Assembly (NCBI GenBank): GCA_018806985.1
Contig: JADANN010000408.1
Span: forward strand, 186,001-250,000
DNA length: 64,000 bases
Direction: 5' to 3'
Origin: Angiostrongylus vasorum
Lineage: Eukaryota; Nematoda; Chromadorea; Rhabditida; Metastrongylidae
Within the stretch, counting starts at the first letter, position 1, and the number at the start of each line of letters is the position of its first letter. The notes under the pieces are model-generated. The model had not been told where the DNA came from. It saw nothing but the letters and a program-made list of their open reading frames with translations, and did no database searches. The position numbers and the translations under genes are program-made. Positions 36,961 to 48,831 of this stretch are shown here, in pieces.

Positions 36961-37401
36961 GTAAATGCTGTAATAATATAATGATAACGTCGTGTTTGCG
37001 CCCCCAGAGAAAAACAACAAGTTTCAGGCAGTTCACGGTCCTATCGTTCAAACGGTGCAGTATATATATATGTAAATACTCTAAAATTCGTTCGACTGTG
37101 TAATATTCTTAAGCAGAAACACGTAGTTTCTTTGTAAGGTAATACTCAAGCATGAAATGTATTACTGCTACAATGAAGTGTTTACGAACAATGCCACCTA
37201 TCGTTCTCTTGAAAAAACAACGCGAAATTGGAAGAAAACAGCACCGACGCCAGTTGTCATCGAGTTGCTTAAAATAAGTTTTAAAAAAATCTTGAAACTT
37301 ATCGATACAACGAAACACTCGTTTTCTAGTTATAAAATGAGTAAGACAGCATTCATTTGAATTCCACTATAGACTGGCCGATCTAATTTTCCTAAAATAT
37401 T
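36961..37401. other. Intergenic stretch, nothing recognised
   Basis: Overlapping short ORFs on both strands at about 37109-37360, without motifs. Confidence 0.45.
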
Positions 37402-37855
37402 AAGTATAAATACCTCCGAACGGCTTACCGGCTCATTTTTTTAGCCAATAATAGGTTTTGTTTCCTCCAAAAGTTTTACCGCCTCATCGTGGCTGGGAGG
37501 TGTTCCTGGGTGTATGTACAGCGAGGGCGTTCGTACCCCCGCAAGGTCTCCCAAGCTGAGAAGGAGTCTGGCTTTTTTTATCAGGAAGCCTAGCTAAGAG
37601 TAAACCAATACCAAGATCTACCACTGTCCTGGTATCAAATTCGCATGGTGGCAAATCTCCCTCTGATCCACAGAAGCTGCGACTGTCTGTGGTGGTGAAG
37701 ACCTGGGGAAGACTTTGACCAGGCTGACCTCGGGGATTTCAGGAAACCACAATGGCTTAATCAGCAAATCTTCGAAAAATGGTGATTGTGCTCGGGCCCG
37801 CACAACCAGTGAGGACGGGTCGTTCAAGTGTCAAGTATCAAGTAAAGTATAAATA
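37402..37855 (+). repeat. SINE-like element, family A, copy 5, with repeated 5' head and 11-bp target-site duplication
   Basis: Perfect direct repeats AAGTATAAATA at 37402-37412 and 37845-37855 bound the insertion. Inside, the head occurs twice in tandem: a short partial copy (CCTCCGAACGGCTTACCGGC, from 37413) and then the full element from about 37463 to 37844. The tail matches the RTE 3' end and finishes in AAGTATCAAGTA-type repeats. Confidence 0.93.
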
Positions 37856-38365
37856 TACTCAGTTGGACTTAATATTTATGAAATTTCCACCATATACCCG
37901 AAAATGAGATTAGCACAAAATGTAGCATCCAAAGATATTAAAAACATGAGCGATTCAAAAACTTAAATTACACATTAAGCACGTCAGATAAATCAACGAG
38001 GTTTCGTGCACTGGAATGTCGTAAGAAAATAACTGCTCCTTACGTTGCGTCGTAGTTGCAAAGTAATCGGTCCAGTAAAAAGTTTGCTTTAGCCAAAAAT
38101 GTTTAGTTGTTAGGAGATTGGTGACGTGTAGAACGTTCGAAAACATTAGAGGGAAGCAATCATATTAAATATTCGATCCAGAGAATAGGAATGGTAGAAT
38201 AGTGCTGTCACATTAGAAATTCAGCACAGACATTCCCAAGTGTTACCGTATCATCCGATGAGAATTGTGGTTTGATCGTGGAAAAACGACTTAAGGAGAA
38301 ACATGAGACGTCATTCTTCGTTATAAAACGTTTCATGAGATTGCTAACACCAACTCAGCTTATTA
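37856..38365. other. Intergenic stretch, nothing recognised
   Basis: No supported feature; directly upstream of the GC-rich candidate exon and may include its promoter or 5' UTR. Confidence 0.4.
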
Positions 38366-38521
38366 ATGAAGTCGCCATTTGCGTTTGAGATGGCGAACGG
38401 GTTGATGACCTCGTTGCCTCGTCGGCCACTCATCATCGGCCCTCGCCGCCGATCCTGGGCTGCTCCGTCGCCCCTCGGGACGCTACAGAACGACGACGAC
38501 AATATGGCGGTATGGCTAATC
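38366..38521 (+). CDS. Candidate first coding exon, product unknown
   Basis: A GC-rich block in AT-rich DNA. From the ATG at 38366 it encodes MKSPFAFEMANGLMTSLPRR, then PLIIGPRRRSWAAPSPLGTL and an acidic NDDDN. The open frame runs on to 38581, but GTATGG after ...NMA at about 38504 could be a donor, which would give a shorter exon. The second in-frame Met (MANG, 38390) may be the real start. Proline/arginine-rich N-termini of this type are common in transcription factors and channels, but I cannot assign a family. Confidence 0.4.
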
Positions 38522-38581
38522 ACGTTCCGAGCGATTCCACGTCATTATACGAACACATGGACAGCTCTGATTGAGCGCTAA

Positions 38582-39126
38582 CGGAACGAATTTAACGCCG
38601 TACGTCCGATAAACGCAACTAATATTTGGAACATCGAAGCCGATTTGTTGTGGTGAAAGATAGTCGGGAAAAAAAACGGGGAAAGTTGGGTTCAAAAAGT
38701 AGCCAATTACTCTTGAGATCTTGAAAAAAGCACGAAAAACGGTGTAAAGACAGTAGTAATGAAATCTAAAGCTTCCCAGCTGGCCAGAATGTTATGGATT
38801 TCTTGAAGAAGTAACACTAACCACTAATGCGACTTAACCGACAAGAATGATGACTTAAGGTCAGAATTAATTGCACAGTGAAAAATTTAAGTTTCATTCG
38901 ATATGAAAAGACGTTGAAACTTTGACGCATTCCACGGCTGCTTTTACTTATTTCTCCCTACTTATTTCTCCCTTGGAACAAATTAATGTCGACTGACTAT
39001 GGGTTTCACCACGATCACATTGCTCACGGAACGACCACAATAATGGCGTAAGCATCACAGCACTGGTTAAGTGGAAAGTTTCACATTTGTGTGCGTGTTT
39101 ATTTGTTTGTTTGTTTATTTGTGTCG
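38582..39126. other. Intergenic or intronic stretch, nothing recognised
   Basis: AT-rich DNA with no supported exon. Confidence 0.45.
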
Positions 39127-39127
39127 C

Positions 39128-39170
<43 letters not shown>

Positions 39171-39191
39171 GATAGTGTGTGTGTGTGTGTC
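39127..39191. repeat. Compound (TA)n-(GT)n microsatellite
   Basis: TA dinucleotides with one GTATATA interruption are followed by about nine GT units. ORFs on both strands through this tract are artefacts. Confidence 0.95.
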
Positions 39192-41031
39192 CCCTTGTGT
39201 ATGTGTGTATGTACGTACTTGTACATCTATGCGTGCCCATATCTTTATGTCTAGGAGTGTCTGCGACTTACCATTATTCTGGTCGGTCGTTCATGAAATA
39301 TATGTCACTCTGGTTAGCAAATATTACTGTTGCTCATAATAATTTCATCAACTCGATAATAATCCTGAACTCGTTTGCCCTGTGCTTGGGAGACCCCATC
39401 ATGGTTCGGTGCATTTTAAATAAGTGGTTTCTATGGAGTTGGAAAGCTTTCCTGTGTAATGATGGCCCAGAGTGGAGCGGAACACAGACGGCACAGCCGA
39501 CCAGGGCTTTTGTTAGGATGAATGAGACGTGAATGATTCTTCTTGCTTGCCACTGGAATTGTTCACTGACCAGTGGAAAATTTGACAGAAGAAGTGATAA
39601 TAAAGGATGTTCCCTATGAAAATACATAGAATCATTTACAAAAAAAGAAGCATTGATTGAATAAGGTTCTCAGGAGGCATTTGCACAACTGCGAAAAAAA
39701 AGCCTATCACGATCGACGTGTACGCTGGACTCAGTCAATGAACGAATGACCATCGTCCGACAGCGAGAAAACCACTGAGAGAAGTAAAAAACTGAGTGCT
39801 GATGGCAGGAAAATGAGAAGAAACAGTTCGATCGAAAGTCGTACTTTGCACGATCGCGTTTTAGTGCGTCTACTGAAACTAGTCGAAACTCTTTTTTTGC
39901 ACTAGTTAAAAACAAAAGGAGGTTGATTTAAAAAATCGTCACTGGCTTATTTTTAAAATCTAACGGATGAAAATGAAAACGAGAAGAAAACCAAAGGGAA
40001 AAAACTTGAAAATCAATACAAACGACAAAATCACTACTTTGAAGGAAACGACTACAATTTGTTTGTAAAGAACACAAAGACACACACCGACATGGAATTT
40101 AGCGATAATGTGAGCTATATATGCCTCATAGGCAACACTTTGTTGTCGCCACTACCACATGGCTGTAACAGTGCACATGCGCACTATATGTTGAGATTTT
40201 TCCCGAGTTAAATCCACTTTTTCTTCCGCAATTTTAGAGCTCCTAGGTTTATCGATCGGAGATTAAACACATGGGAAGCCTGTAAAACCGAATAAAGTAT
40301 CTTAAGAATTACCTTGTACTGTGATGTTTACCATGGCGAATAATTGCTTACAAAACGATTTTTCCTTCGAGAATTTCGCAATTATGCATGAGTCAAATTG
40401 AATGAAAAAATCCGGAAAACAGTCGGAATTCCCGAACTTCTGAGTTGTCACCAAATTTTTACGGTGTTGGCTTATCATTTTATCTTTGTTTTATGTGTTT
40501 ATCGATGTCATAGCAACGTGATTAATCATCTCCATTAACATTGCCGATCCATGCTTTAAATATAACAAAGCACTGATTCTGAGTACAAGGCTTTTTTTCA
40601 AGGACTAAAAATGCAGTTATTCCCAAACGTAACCTTTTCTTTGTTAGGAGGCTTCATTTTGTGGAAATGAAGTGTTAGCTAACCCACAAACGCCACTTAA
40701 GAACTTCTCAATGATTTCACGGTGATTTTCTTCTCTATAGATAACTGGAGTTCTGGAAGAATATGGCGCCAATATAACAGAATATGGACAAGTAAGTGAA
40801 GTATTTCCTCAAAAAATGAAGGCCAAAGCACCGTAGGTGTTCGCCAGAGGAGTCCAAGACAGAAGAGTGAAGAAAATCGGCTTCTGCTCAGAATCGGAGG
40901 CGCCCTAAGCACGAGACTCATCCGCTTCGCATCGGCAGTGCGAACAATGTCGGAAAAGCGAGCAATCAGGAGCTAGTCAATAAGTGGCTTGCTGCCATGA
41001 CGTGGTGAAGTGATGATGAGAACCAGAGGTG
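39192..41031. other. Stretch without a supported gene
   Basis: A 117-codon plus-strand ORF overlapping the microsatellite continues to 39532. It is hydrophobic in its middle (WLANITVAHNNFINSIIILN) but has no recognisable family. A possible 52-bp micro-exon at about 40741-40790 has good splice signals but too little sequence to judge. Confidence 0.35.
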
Positions 41032-41395
41032 ATCAGCACTAAGATTCGCCTTGGCCCATTCCCCCAGACAGTTTGATTTGCTTCGCTGCTTTCTTTCAGT
41101 TCAAGGTGATCAGTTAAGGCTTAGACAACGACCGCCACAGCGAATTAGACAAGCAAGGGAGGTAATTGGCAGTCAGATTTCAACTAAGCCTACTAACGCA
41201 GACGACGGCTTACTTGGCTTTGGTGCGTTCGTTCAGCTCAGAGTGATCATCTATGGTTTACGCATGGTGAGCACTAAGATTTGCTTAAAACTATTCTCCA
41301 AACGGCTTCGCTGGCTTTAGACATGTTAGTTCGATTTAAGGTGATCACCTCTGACTTAGGCTTATACATAGAGTGTCATAGCGAACTAGACAAAT
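41032..41395. repeat. Degenerate two-copy repeat, about 130-bp unit
   Basis: Two diverged copies, about 41032-41160 and 41267-41395, share in order AGCACTAAGATT, GGCTTCGCTG or TGCTTCGCTG, a TTCAAGGTGATCA/TTTAAGGTGATCA element, GACTTAGGCTTA-like and AGCGAATTAGACAA/AGCGAACTAGACAA. The intervening 106 bp has a further weaker match (AGAGTGATCATCTATGG). Confidence 0.65.
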
Positions 41396-42009
41396 GACAT
41401 TAGCAAGACATGGTAAAACAGGCAGAACCTGACTCATCGTAAGCTGTAAGCTTAGGTGTTGGGCAAAATAGTCATCACTTTTAATGTAGATAGGATTCAA
41501 CCATGAAACTCATTGCAACTCTCTAAAAGAAATCTCTAACATACTGTAAAGACTGATATACAAAAATTCGTAGTGAGATAGTTATCTTGAAGGTATATCG
41601 AACTAGTCATTGAATTTACTGACAAAGTGCTTGCATGAATACCTCCCTACGAATGATTAATGGATAAGAAAAATATTTCTGAATGAGCTTTTCAAAAGCT
41701 GTTTCTCTTTATCTAATGAAAGAGGCGAGAACTTGAAAAAAAGATTAAGAAAAAGAATGGCGAAAGTCCCACAAGATTAATGATGTAAAGAGAAAGAAAA
41801 AGGTGGAAAGTGTAAAAGAGAAGGGAAAAAATTGACTGCTGGATAGATTAGGGTATCAAAAGAGGAGAAGCTTTGGGGAAAAGTAACAATGATTTTGCAA
41901 AAAACTATGCCTTCAATTAATCTGCAAAGAAGTTCGCAGTTTAGCGAAGCTGGAAAAAGAAGATTGGAAAAGAATGAGAAGAACTCATTAACCTTTTTAA
42001 AGCATTCAG
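41396..42009. other. Intergenic stretch, nothing recognised
   Basis: AT-rich, and partly purine-rich on the plus strand around 41720-41980. Confidence 0.5.
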
Positions 42010-42257
42010 CGTTATTGAATCCCTGAAAGATATGCAATCTCTTCGACTTCATCAATTATGAGGGTATATCTGATCTAAACAATGAATTTTAGTGTGTTCA
42101 CGATCTATCAGGGAAATCCTGCTATCCTCCCCGACAAGCGTGCTACCAATTCGGTGACTCCGAAGATATGGAAGAGTTGGTGAGCCTAGGATGCAGTATC
42201 GTACCAAAGATCACATGTGTATTGTAAAGCATCGCTAATCACTGTGCTACGCTCATC
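42010..42257 (-). repeat. SINE family B, eroded copy
   Basis: On the minus strand the head (A box GTAGCACAGTG near 42241-42255) and body (the complement of the CTCCCCGACAAGCGTGCTAC and TACCAATTCGGTGACTCCGA regions) match family B, with a degraded B box around 42205-42215. Confidence 0.65.
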
Positions 42258-42633
42258 TGAGAAGAATGAACACAAGGAATAAAGTAGAAAAGAAACTTTT
42301 TTCGCCTAAAGGGGGTGGGGAAAGGTGATTTGGAAACGATCAGAACCGCAGAATCATTTCTATGTAGATAACTACATAACTATAACAGCGAAAAAAGTCG
42401 ATGGCGATTATTGTATTTAGCTACTACTGCCTAAAAATTAGCAAATAAATTGCTAAAAAATAAACTCTCTTATATTTTATAGTTATTGGCTGAAGCAAAC
42501 CAGTTATTTTTATTGGTTGCTGATGCCGTAGAAAATATGAGTTAGAAGCATTCGAAGGCTCTGAAGAAGCAGAGAAAAAAGCTAACATAAAACACGGTGT
42601 ATAATCGTCTTATAAAGTTTCCTGATCAGTAAG
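42258..42633. other. Intergenic stretch, nothing recognised
   Basis: AT-rich DNA without supported features. Confidence 0.5.
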
Positions 42634-42849
42634 TCAGCATTTAGTGAAACGGTGAGGATCTCGTAGACTTGGACAATTCTTGTCAGAACCAGCACGGTCG
42701 TTTTCGTTCCTCCTCGATGAGATGCCATAGCAGCCCATTAAGGCTTCGTTTGCTGAAAGGTCACGAACAGCATCATGTCGTGTGCCCTTTGGATTTTTTT
42801 CTTTCATGGTTTTCGAAAAGAGAATGTTCATGAGCATTCTAGCGGTCAC
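42634..42849 (-). other. Protein-like ORF of 71 codons, status unknown
   Basis: A minus-strand frame with a plausible-looking peptide (MTARMLMNILFSKTMKEKNP, DLSANEALMGCYGISSRRNE), a GC content above its surroundings, and a terminal stop. No splice boundary or family was recognised. Confidence 0.22.
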
Positions 42850-44913
42850 TTGACGAGAGAGAGTGGGCGTGCTGGTTGCATTGATGACTAGCTTGTAGGT
42901 GAATTATATAGTTGCGCCCAAAGACGTCCAAATATGACAAAATTCTATTTCCCGCAAAACTTCTTCTGCATTTTTTCCTTTCGTGGGGCTCATATTTCAA
43001 GTTGAGGAACCGGAATATAACTCAGCAGAGAACGGTGAAGGTCCCGAATGAGGCGTAAATTTGAAAAGATTGTCTCGTTTAGTTCATCAGTTTTAGGTCC
43101 CTTATATTCATTTTGCTTGTAAAGGTTTTTAAAAATGGTTTTCCCAAAAGCAGATTCTTTTCCTGCAAGCGTGCTAAGACCACAGTTTATGAAATTTTCC
43201 AGTTCGGAAAAACTATCATCGCCACGAGTGGATTAAGAATGATTATTCCTTTTACGGGCATTCAACATCACTTAACTTTCTTCCCTTCTCATATTTCCAT
43301 TATTTTTTTTCGTATATGATAGTCTCGAAACGAAATAAAAAAAAGATTGAATGATTAGTAGAAAAGAAAGAAATGATGTGCTCAATCGAAACCAGCTAAG
43401 ATGTGGGATTTTACAAGCGAGAGGCTGTTGTATGCGGCAAAACGAGATGAACAGGACCAGGAGGAACGGAAAACGAACGAAAACGAGTAACGACGAAAAC
43501 AAACAAAGTGAATGAAGAGCTTGATTTGAATCGCTTGACTCTCCCTGATTCAGGGTCGTAAAGCACTGTTCAACTAATAGCTTAGCAACCCGTTTCTAGA
43601 GGAGTTTTTTGAGCCACTTTTTATTGTAAACGGTTCACTTATAACTCGTTGTCCGTGTTTACATATTTTCCCATATTTCCTTCTTATTGAAGTATTGATT
43701 CTTCGGATGCCGTGTCCTCGTTACTAGTGGAGAAGGCTCCGAAACAACTTCCACTGGTATTCTGCAGGACAAGAAGTTTTTTTCTACTCTTTCTCTGAAA
43801 CAACCATGCCACTTGTAGATCGTCATCAAAAGTAGCAGCTGAACTCTAAATGTAGAGCGAAAGATTTATCGTCTACCAACTACCATGTTTCTACAAAAAA
43901 CGACGTGATTCTTGGTATGGGTTTGTTCTTTAAATAAGTTTTCGAATGGCAATTTCAGACGGTTTCTCAGTTTGGTGGGCCTTATCAGAGAGATGCAGAA
44001 AGGATTTCATTAACAAACAATTATACGGGAAATAAAATCCGGAACAGTACTTGTGAATAAACCTGTTGTTATGCATAAAGTATGGGTGTTTTTGGACTCA
44101 TGCTGGGTAAGAGGATTCTTGACGGGGTTTTTGTTTTGTTTCAATTTGCAAAACGGCGGAAAGAAGGAAGACAAAGGAATGCGATCTCAAAATGAATTTA
44201 TCTGTGTTCGTGACCTTTGCACGATGGCTTGGGACGACAAACAGAGTATCTTGCATAGATAAGCAATCAGTGGCCAAAAGAAAACCCTGGAATGTTCAAA
44301 AGGAATTTCTTACTCATCGGAATTTATCGCTTACACGTATCTACAGCACCCAGCTTCTCATCTCCAGCGGCGATCAATAAGTCGATTGCGATTTACCAAA
44401 CCTATCCATATCGATCATCCCCCACATAAGGATCATATCTTATTGGATAGTGGTAATTTCTGGGTTTGAAGAGATCTTAAAACTACTTAGCGAGCTCGAT
44501 GTTGCCCTACTGAGGAATCCTTCAACCAAAACTGGTGAAAAAAGTAAAAAATAAAGAAAAAAGACGGGAAAAAACACTGGATGGAGGAGCTCGGGATAAG
44601 AGCTGTCGCGCTCTGCCATCACTTTCATAGAAAAGTATCATTACCAGTATTAGATTTTTAATTAAATTTCCAAAAATTCAGTTCATTACCAGAGCAAGGA
44701 AAAGCAAGTATATGGCTGTTTTTTTTAAAGTGGAACTTGGAAAAGAACGATAGGTAGCTAATATTATCGGCTTTCTTCTAAGAACTGTCACAGAAAAGCT
44801 ATAATAGCTACGTGATGTGTTCACTTATTTCACAACGAATTTTCTAGTTGTACGATAATGATATAGTAGAGATACCGATTGGTAGATGATCATCTTAGCA
44901 GCAAGGGAGTTGT
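42850..44913. other. Stretch without a supported gene
   Basis: Only short chance ORFs. A weak match to the MITE core (GATTCTTCGGATGCCGTGTC, GAAGGCTCCGAAAC) occurs around 43700-43760. Confidence 0.4.
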
Positions 44914-45380
44914 CTAGCTTAAACAGCTCCATATGGTCGTGTTGTCGGCTATGAAAACAGAGAGGTAATGAGGACAGCCATCCTTTGGTTCAACACAGGC
45001 ACTCCGCCCCTCTACTCTTGCGCGCTTCGTGGGTGCCTCATTCTCTAGTCGAGTTCTTCCTTTACGATCAAAACGCAAACAGCATGTTACCCGCTGGAAA
45101 TTTAAATCTCCTTGAGAATTCAGGTCCTTCAATACTACATTTAAAACTCCGGCTCTATAAATTTCTTTCACTAGAAAAAGCATTATGTAAAAAAAATGGA
45201 GAATCAATACGGAAAGGGCAGCGCGACCACTATGACCACTATCCTGGTAATGTCCTAAATAATGCATACATTCTTCAGAAGCAGTCATTCATTCACAGTC
45301 GTCGACGTCGTCGACGTCGTCACCCCGTCGCGGTCGTGAATGATGGGTGCCTAACCCTAATAGCCTTTGAAGTAATGTGA
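44914..45380. other. Overlapping opposite-strand ORFs with a GTCGTCGAC tandem repeat
   Basis: A 124-codon minus-strand frame (44914-45288) and a 131-codon plus-strand frame (44985-45380) overlap almost fully. The minus frame has the more protein-like stretch (RKGRTRLENEAPTKRARVEG). At 45299-45322 a 9-bp unit GTCGTCGAC repeats about 2.7 times, giving poly-Arg on the plus strand. Neither frame has clear exon boundaries, so I leave it unassigned. Confidence 0.25.
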
Positions 45381-46134
45381 CGCCTACAAACACTTGAGAT
45401 CTGAATACGCCAGCAATAGCTAGCAAAAAGGAACGGGATCCTCGTAGATTATCGAAAACTTCTCAAACGCGGAAAAAAAACAACTTTTCTTGTCTTTCTA
45501 ATGAACAAATAATATGAAGCGCAGTTCAGGGCAAATTTTCTTCCAACAGCAATACTTCCTAAACTTTCATAAATTATGGGTTTCAATAAACGAGCAAATG
45601 AATGAAAATCATATGTGGTGAGAAAATTTAAAGTTATCCTAACTTAATTCAAAAACAACAGTGAGTAGACCAAGGACATAAAGTCCTATTGGCCCCCAGG
45701 AGAGTCAGTTGGTTAAGAACAACGCCACTTAGCAATCCTCAATTGAGCTTATCTGATCCCACACCCACCCCACAACGCTTACACGTAGAGTGGATGAAAA
45801 TTTTAATTACTAAAGTAGTATAGAAACTGCGAAATGAACATCAGCAGTTTTTGGTAAGTGCGGCTTGACACATAGAAATCGATTGATTTACTTGATAACG
45901 AATGAGTGAGTGAACGGATGGATGAAGGAATGAACGACAAAACTGCAACACATTCAGTGAGACATGACTAGGAATCTCTACTGCTGTGGCTTGGTTAAGA
46001 ACGGACATCTAGCAATGTTAAATCTATACCTATATAATTGCAATACCTATTTGTTTCTGTGTCAACTAAGTAGCTGGCAATGAAGATGAGGAGAGTGAAC
46101 GGGAGTCGACACCTCTCGGGTTGACATCTTGCGC
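45381..46134. other. Intergenic stretch with a short repeated motif
   Basis: TTGGTTAAGAACAACGCCAC (about 45709) and TTGGTTAAGAACGGACATCT (about 45992), each followed by tagcaat, recur about 285 bp apart. They may be remnants of a tRNA-like head. No gene seen. Confidence 0.35.
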
Positions 46135-46593
46135 TCAAGGCATACTGTTGTCTTTGTGAGGAGCGAGTTGATAATCAGCAAACATCTCTCTGATAAGCTG
46201 GATTGGATGTCGGAGCCAGTTTATGAGAACATTTTGACAAACTGTTTCTATTTGCATAAATAAAAGCGAATGTACTCTGAAGTGACGGGCCTGCCGAGAA
46301 ATTCTTGGATTGGTGGTCCTAAAACGACCAACTTTGACAGTTACCGTATACTGGGATTCAATAAGTCCTTTAAAGTTGCATTCGTGGAGAATTCTTCTAC
46401 TTTCTACCACATATTTAACTGATTTAATGTTACAAAATTGCCTCTGTAAGCATTCACTCTTCGAAGAAGATCGCATATCGTAAATAGCCGAAAATTTGAA
46501 CAGGCTAGAAAAAATAGGAGAAAATAGAGGAACCTTAAGACTACTTTCGAATTTCTGAAAAAATTTAGAGAACAACGTAAGAAAATGTTTCAA
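46135..46593 (-). other. Open frame of 152 codons, coding status unknown
   Basis: A minus-strand frame from an ATG to a TAG-type end with a basic, Phe/Ile-rich translation (for example YTVTVKVGRFRTTNPRISRQ). The length is above the chance level for this composition, but no family, signal peptide or splice boundary is evident. Confidence 0.2.
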
Positions 46594-47214
46594 GCATTGA
46601 TAAATAGTAGGGAAAACTGCAACTCATCTCGCTACTTTTGTTTTGATGGAACTAAATTTGACGGCATTAAAGTTGCTTGTCGTAGAAATATTTAGGAAAT
46701 TTATGAAAAAACATTGGTTTTGAATGAAGAAGGATTACCAAAACCCGTGGTAAGAATGACGCGCGACACATAGCGCGGCAAAGAAAAAGCCAGATGGAGT
46801 GTTCCGTGAAGCCAGAGGATCAGAAAAAATCCGCGAACAAACGTTCCAGTATTTGAGATCTTTGCTCTCTCTTATTTCTTCCCACTCAAAATCTTCCCGA
46901 AAAAGCAAGAGCAATTGCCCATAGAGAGTCTGTCATTAAGCAGCTCTCTGAATCCAGAATGTTCTCACCCTCGGGAAAGTCTTGGCCCGTTACCTATGGC
47001 TATTCCATAGCTCTCGAAAAGCAACAGCGTTCTTCCACTTGACTCCCTTGAAGGTGTGCTTAGGTGCTCCGGGCCATGAAAAGACCAATAAAGAATCATT
47101 GTCGAGTGGTTAAATGAAGAAGATAAAAAAGAGACAAGAGTTCCTTTAAAAATAAGCCATGAGCTGTCGAGTCTATTAAGCGTCTAGAGATGATTGAATA
47201 CATATTTGGCCTGC
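46594..47214. other. Intergenic stretch, nothing recognised
   Basis: No supported exon or repeat. Confidence 0.5.
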
Positions 47215-47395
47215 AGAATGGGTCCGATAAATCGTCACAGTGTTTTCACCGTTCCAGGATAGAATGATATCAAACTGTGACTTCAGAAAGATAAAGAGTT
47301 TGGTTAGTCGGGGTAGTGAGATCGAACCAACGACTGTATGTTTGTACGACGTGATACCTCTGATTACTGCACTATACGTGGTAATTTGTCAGAAT
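47215..47395 (-). repeat. SINE family B-like, head part only
   Basis: On the minus strand, A-box-like TATAGTGCAGTAATC (complement of about 47367-47381) and B box GGTTCGATC (complement of 47320-47328) are tRNA-spaced. The distal body is not well matched, so this is a truncated or divergent copy. Confidence 0.55.
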
Positions 47396-47668
47396 ACTGC
47401 GGATTTTGCTGGAAAATGAACAAAAAAACTTTGCCTGAATGAACAAAACAAGTTTATGAATGGCTGTGATCGATAAGGGCAACCTCAGGGCAAAGCCAAT
47501 GAAGTTCTTCTGTCTTCTTCATCCACGAATAATTATGATTTTAATATTGAAAGCTTTTCATGCGACATTGCTTTGAAACTGAGGAGTCAATTCTGCTACA
47601 CATTTGTACCATTCATCAGGAAAAGATCGCCACCATATAAAGAAATTTGGGAAATACCTTCCTGTATT
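47396..47668. other. Short intergenic stretch, nothing recognised
   Basis: No feature seen. Confidence 0.5.
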
Positions 47669-47820
47669 ATTAAGCCAACATGAAGTTGATAAAAAGGTTT
47701 ATTCCGCTACGTTTAGACATCTTCCTCTTGCTCACTCTGAGATCATCGGGTTTGAGGAAAATGAAGACGTCGAAACGCTAGACGAATAAACCTTTTCATT
47801 GATCTCGTGTTAGCTTTAAT
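47669..47820. mobile_element. MITE-like element, second inverted-repeat copy
   Basis: The left arm ATTAAGCCAACATGAAGTTG, ATAAAAAGGTTTATTC (from 47669) pairs with the reverse complement of the right arm GAATAAACCTTTTCATTGAT, CTCGTGTTAGCTTTAAT (ending 47820), about 37 bp with several mismatches. The core GGGTTTGAGGAAAATGAAGA, CGTCGAAACGCTAG matches the core of the 34808-35023 element. There is no coding capacity for a transposase. Confidence 0.75.
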
Positions 47821-48294
47821 AATCCAGAAAGGTATTGATTACCAATGCCGTGGTTAAATAACGGTCGGTTTGAAAAATTTAAACAAAATACTTTTAGTAC
47901 CAATAGTAAGACTTCATTATCAGTTCCCGAGGACGAGCGAAGTAATTCTGTAGTTAAAAAGTTGATCGGCACGTCTTAACTCCCACGTACTCATGTACAT
48001 CGGGTCTTTTTGAGGTCGTAGGTAAAACGGGCAATGAACGCCTGACAAAAAAAAGGTCGCACTGTCTTTCCAAAGAAGGAACTTGTGCGAGGACAGAATG
48101 GATAGTGATGGCTGGGGCTACATAAAACATTTAGAAAAATAACAATGACGACTCTAGCTTTATGTTGGTTTTTCGATTTCCTGCCAAAAAGCGAAATCGG
48201 TCCGGGATTTCTATGACACGCCCATTTTCGTATATGTTTCAACGGATTCCACCAGAAAGCATCGCAGTCAATTCAATAATGACAATCATGAGCG
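47821..48294. other. Intergenic stretch, nothing recognised
   Basis: No supported feature. Confidence 0.5.
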
Positions 48295-48610
48295 AATTCC
48301 CGGAGGATTAATGGACAATGAGGGAGAGAAAAGGAAAAAGAGGAAGACAAAGGCGAGCAGAAACAAGTTGAGATCGAGAGAAAGAAGAAGGAGGAAATAG
48401 ATAGTGGGAAGACGAAAAGAGGTAATGAGCATGAGGGCATAGGAGAATTGAATAATGAGAGAATCAGGATTAATGATAAGAAGAAAGAAAAAAGCATTGA
48501 ATAAGTAAGTAAGGAAGACAGAGATAGAAAGCAATGGAGAGAACGATGAGTTGTGGAGGAAAGAGAAACAGAAAGCGAGTAAAAGAGATGGAGAGGAAAA
48601 AGGGAGACGA
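48295..48610. repeat. Purine-rich low-complexity tract (about 315 bp)
   Basis: The plus strand is overwhelmingly A and G, made of GAGA, GAAG and AAGA runs. The pyrimidine-rich minus strand gives Ser/Phe/Leu ORFs that I consider artefacts. Confidence 0.8.
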
Positions 48611-48831
48611 AAATTGGTAAAATGTAGTCCTATCCATAGCGAAGAACGTTCGTAGTGAATTGTAATACACTCCCTGATCTCAAATATTTTTTTGACAAGC
48701 CTTTATTTTCACTTATTTGTCACAAGCTGGCTTCCAAACCCATTTCCAACCCTTTTTTTCTAAAACCAGTTGTTCTGCGTCTGCTACTACTTTCATTTAC
48801 CAAATTGTCTAATTCACTCGATTTCTGTAAA

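Noticed and set aside
39179..39532. 117-codon ORF with a hydrophobic middle resembling a receptor fragment
   Set aside because: It starts in a GT microsatellite, has no family motif that I can name, and lacks defined exon boundaries.
40741..40790. Micro-exon with acceptor TCTCTATAG and donor GTAAGT
   Set aside because: The splice signals are good but 50 bp is too short to judge coding potential, two frames are open, and no neighbouring exons were found.
44914..45380. Overlapping 124- and 131-codon ORFs on opposite strands as genes
   Set aside because: Neither has splice evidence or a recognisable domain; the poly-Arg stretch comes from a GTCGTCGAC tandem repeat.
48273..48670. Phe/Leu/Ser-rich minus-strand ORFs resembling membrane proteins
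   Set aside because: They are the complement of a purine-rich low-complexity tract.
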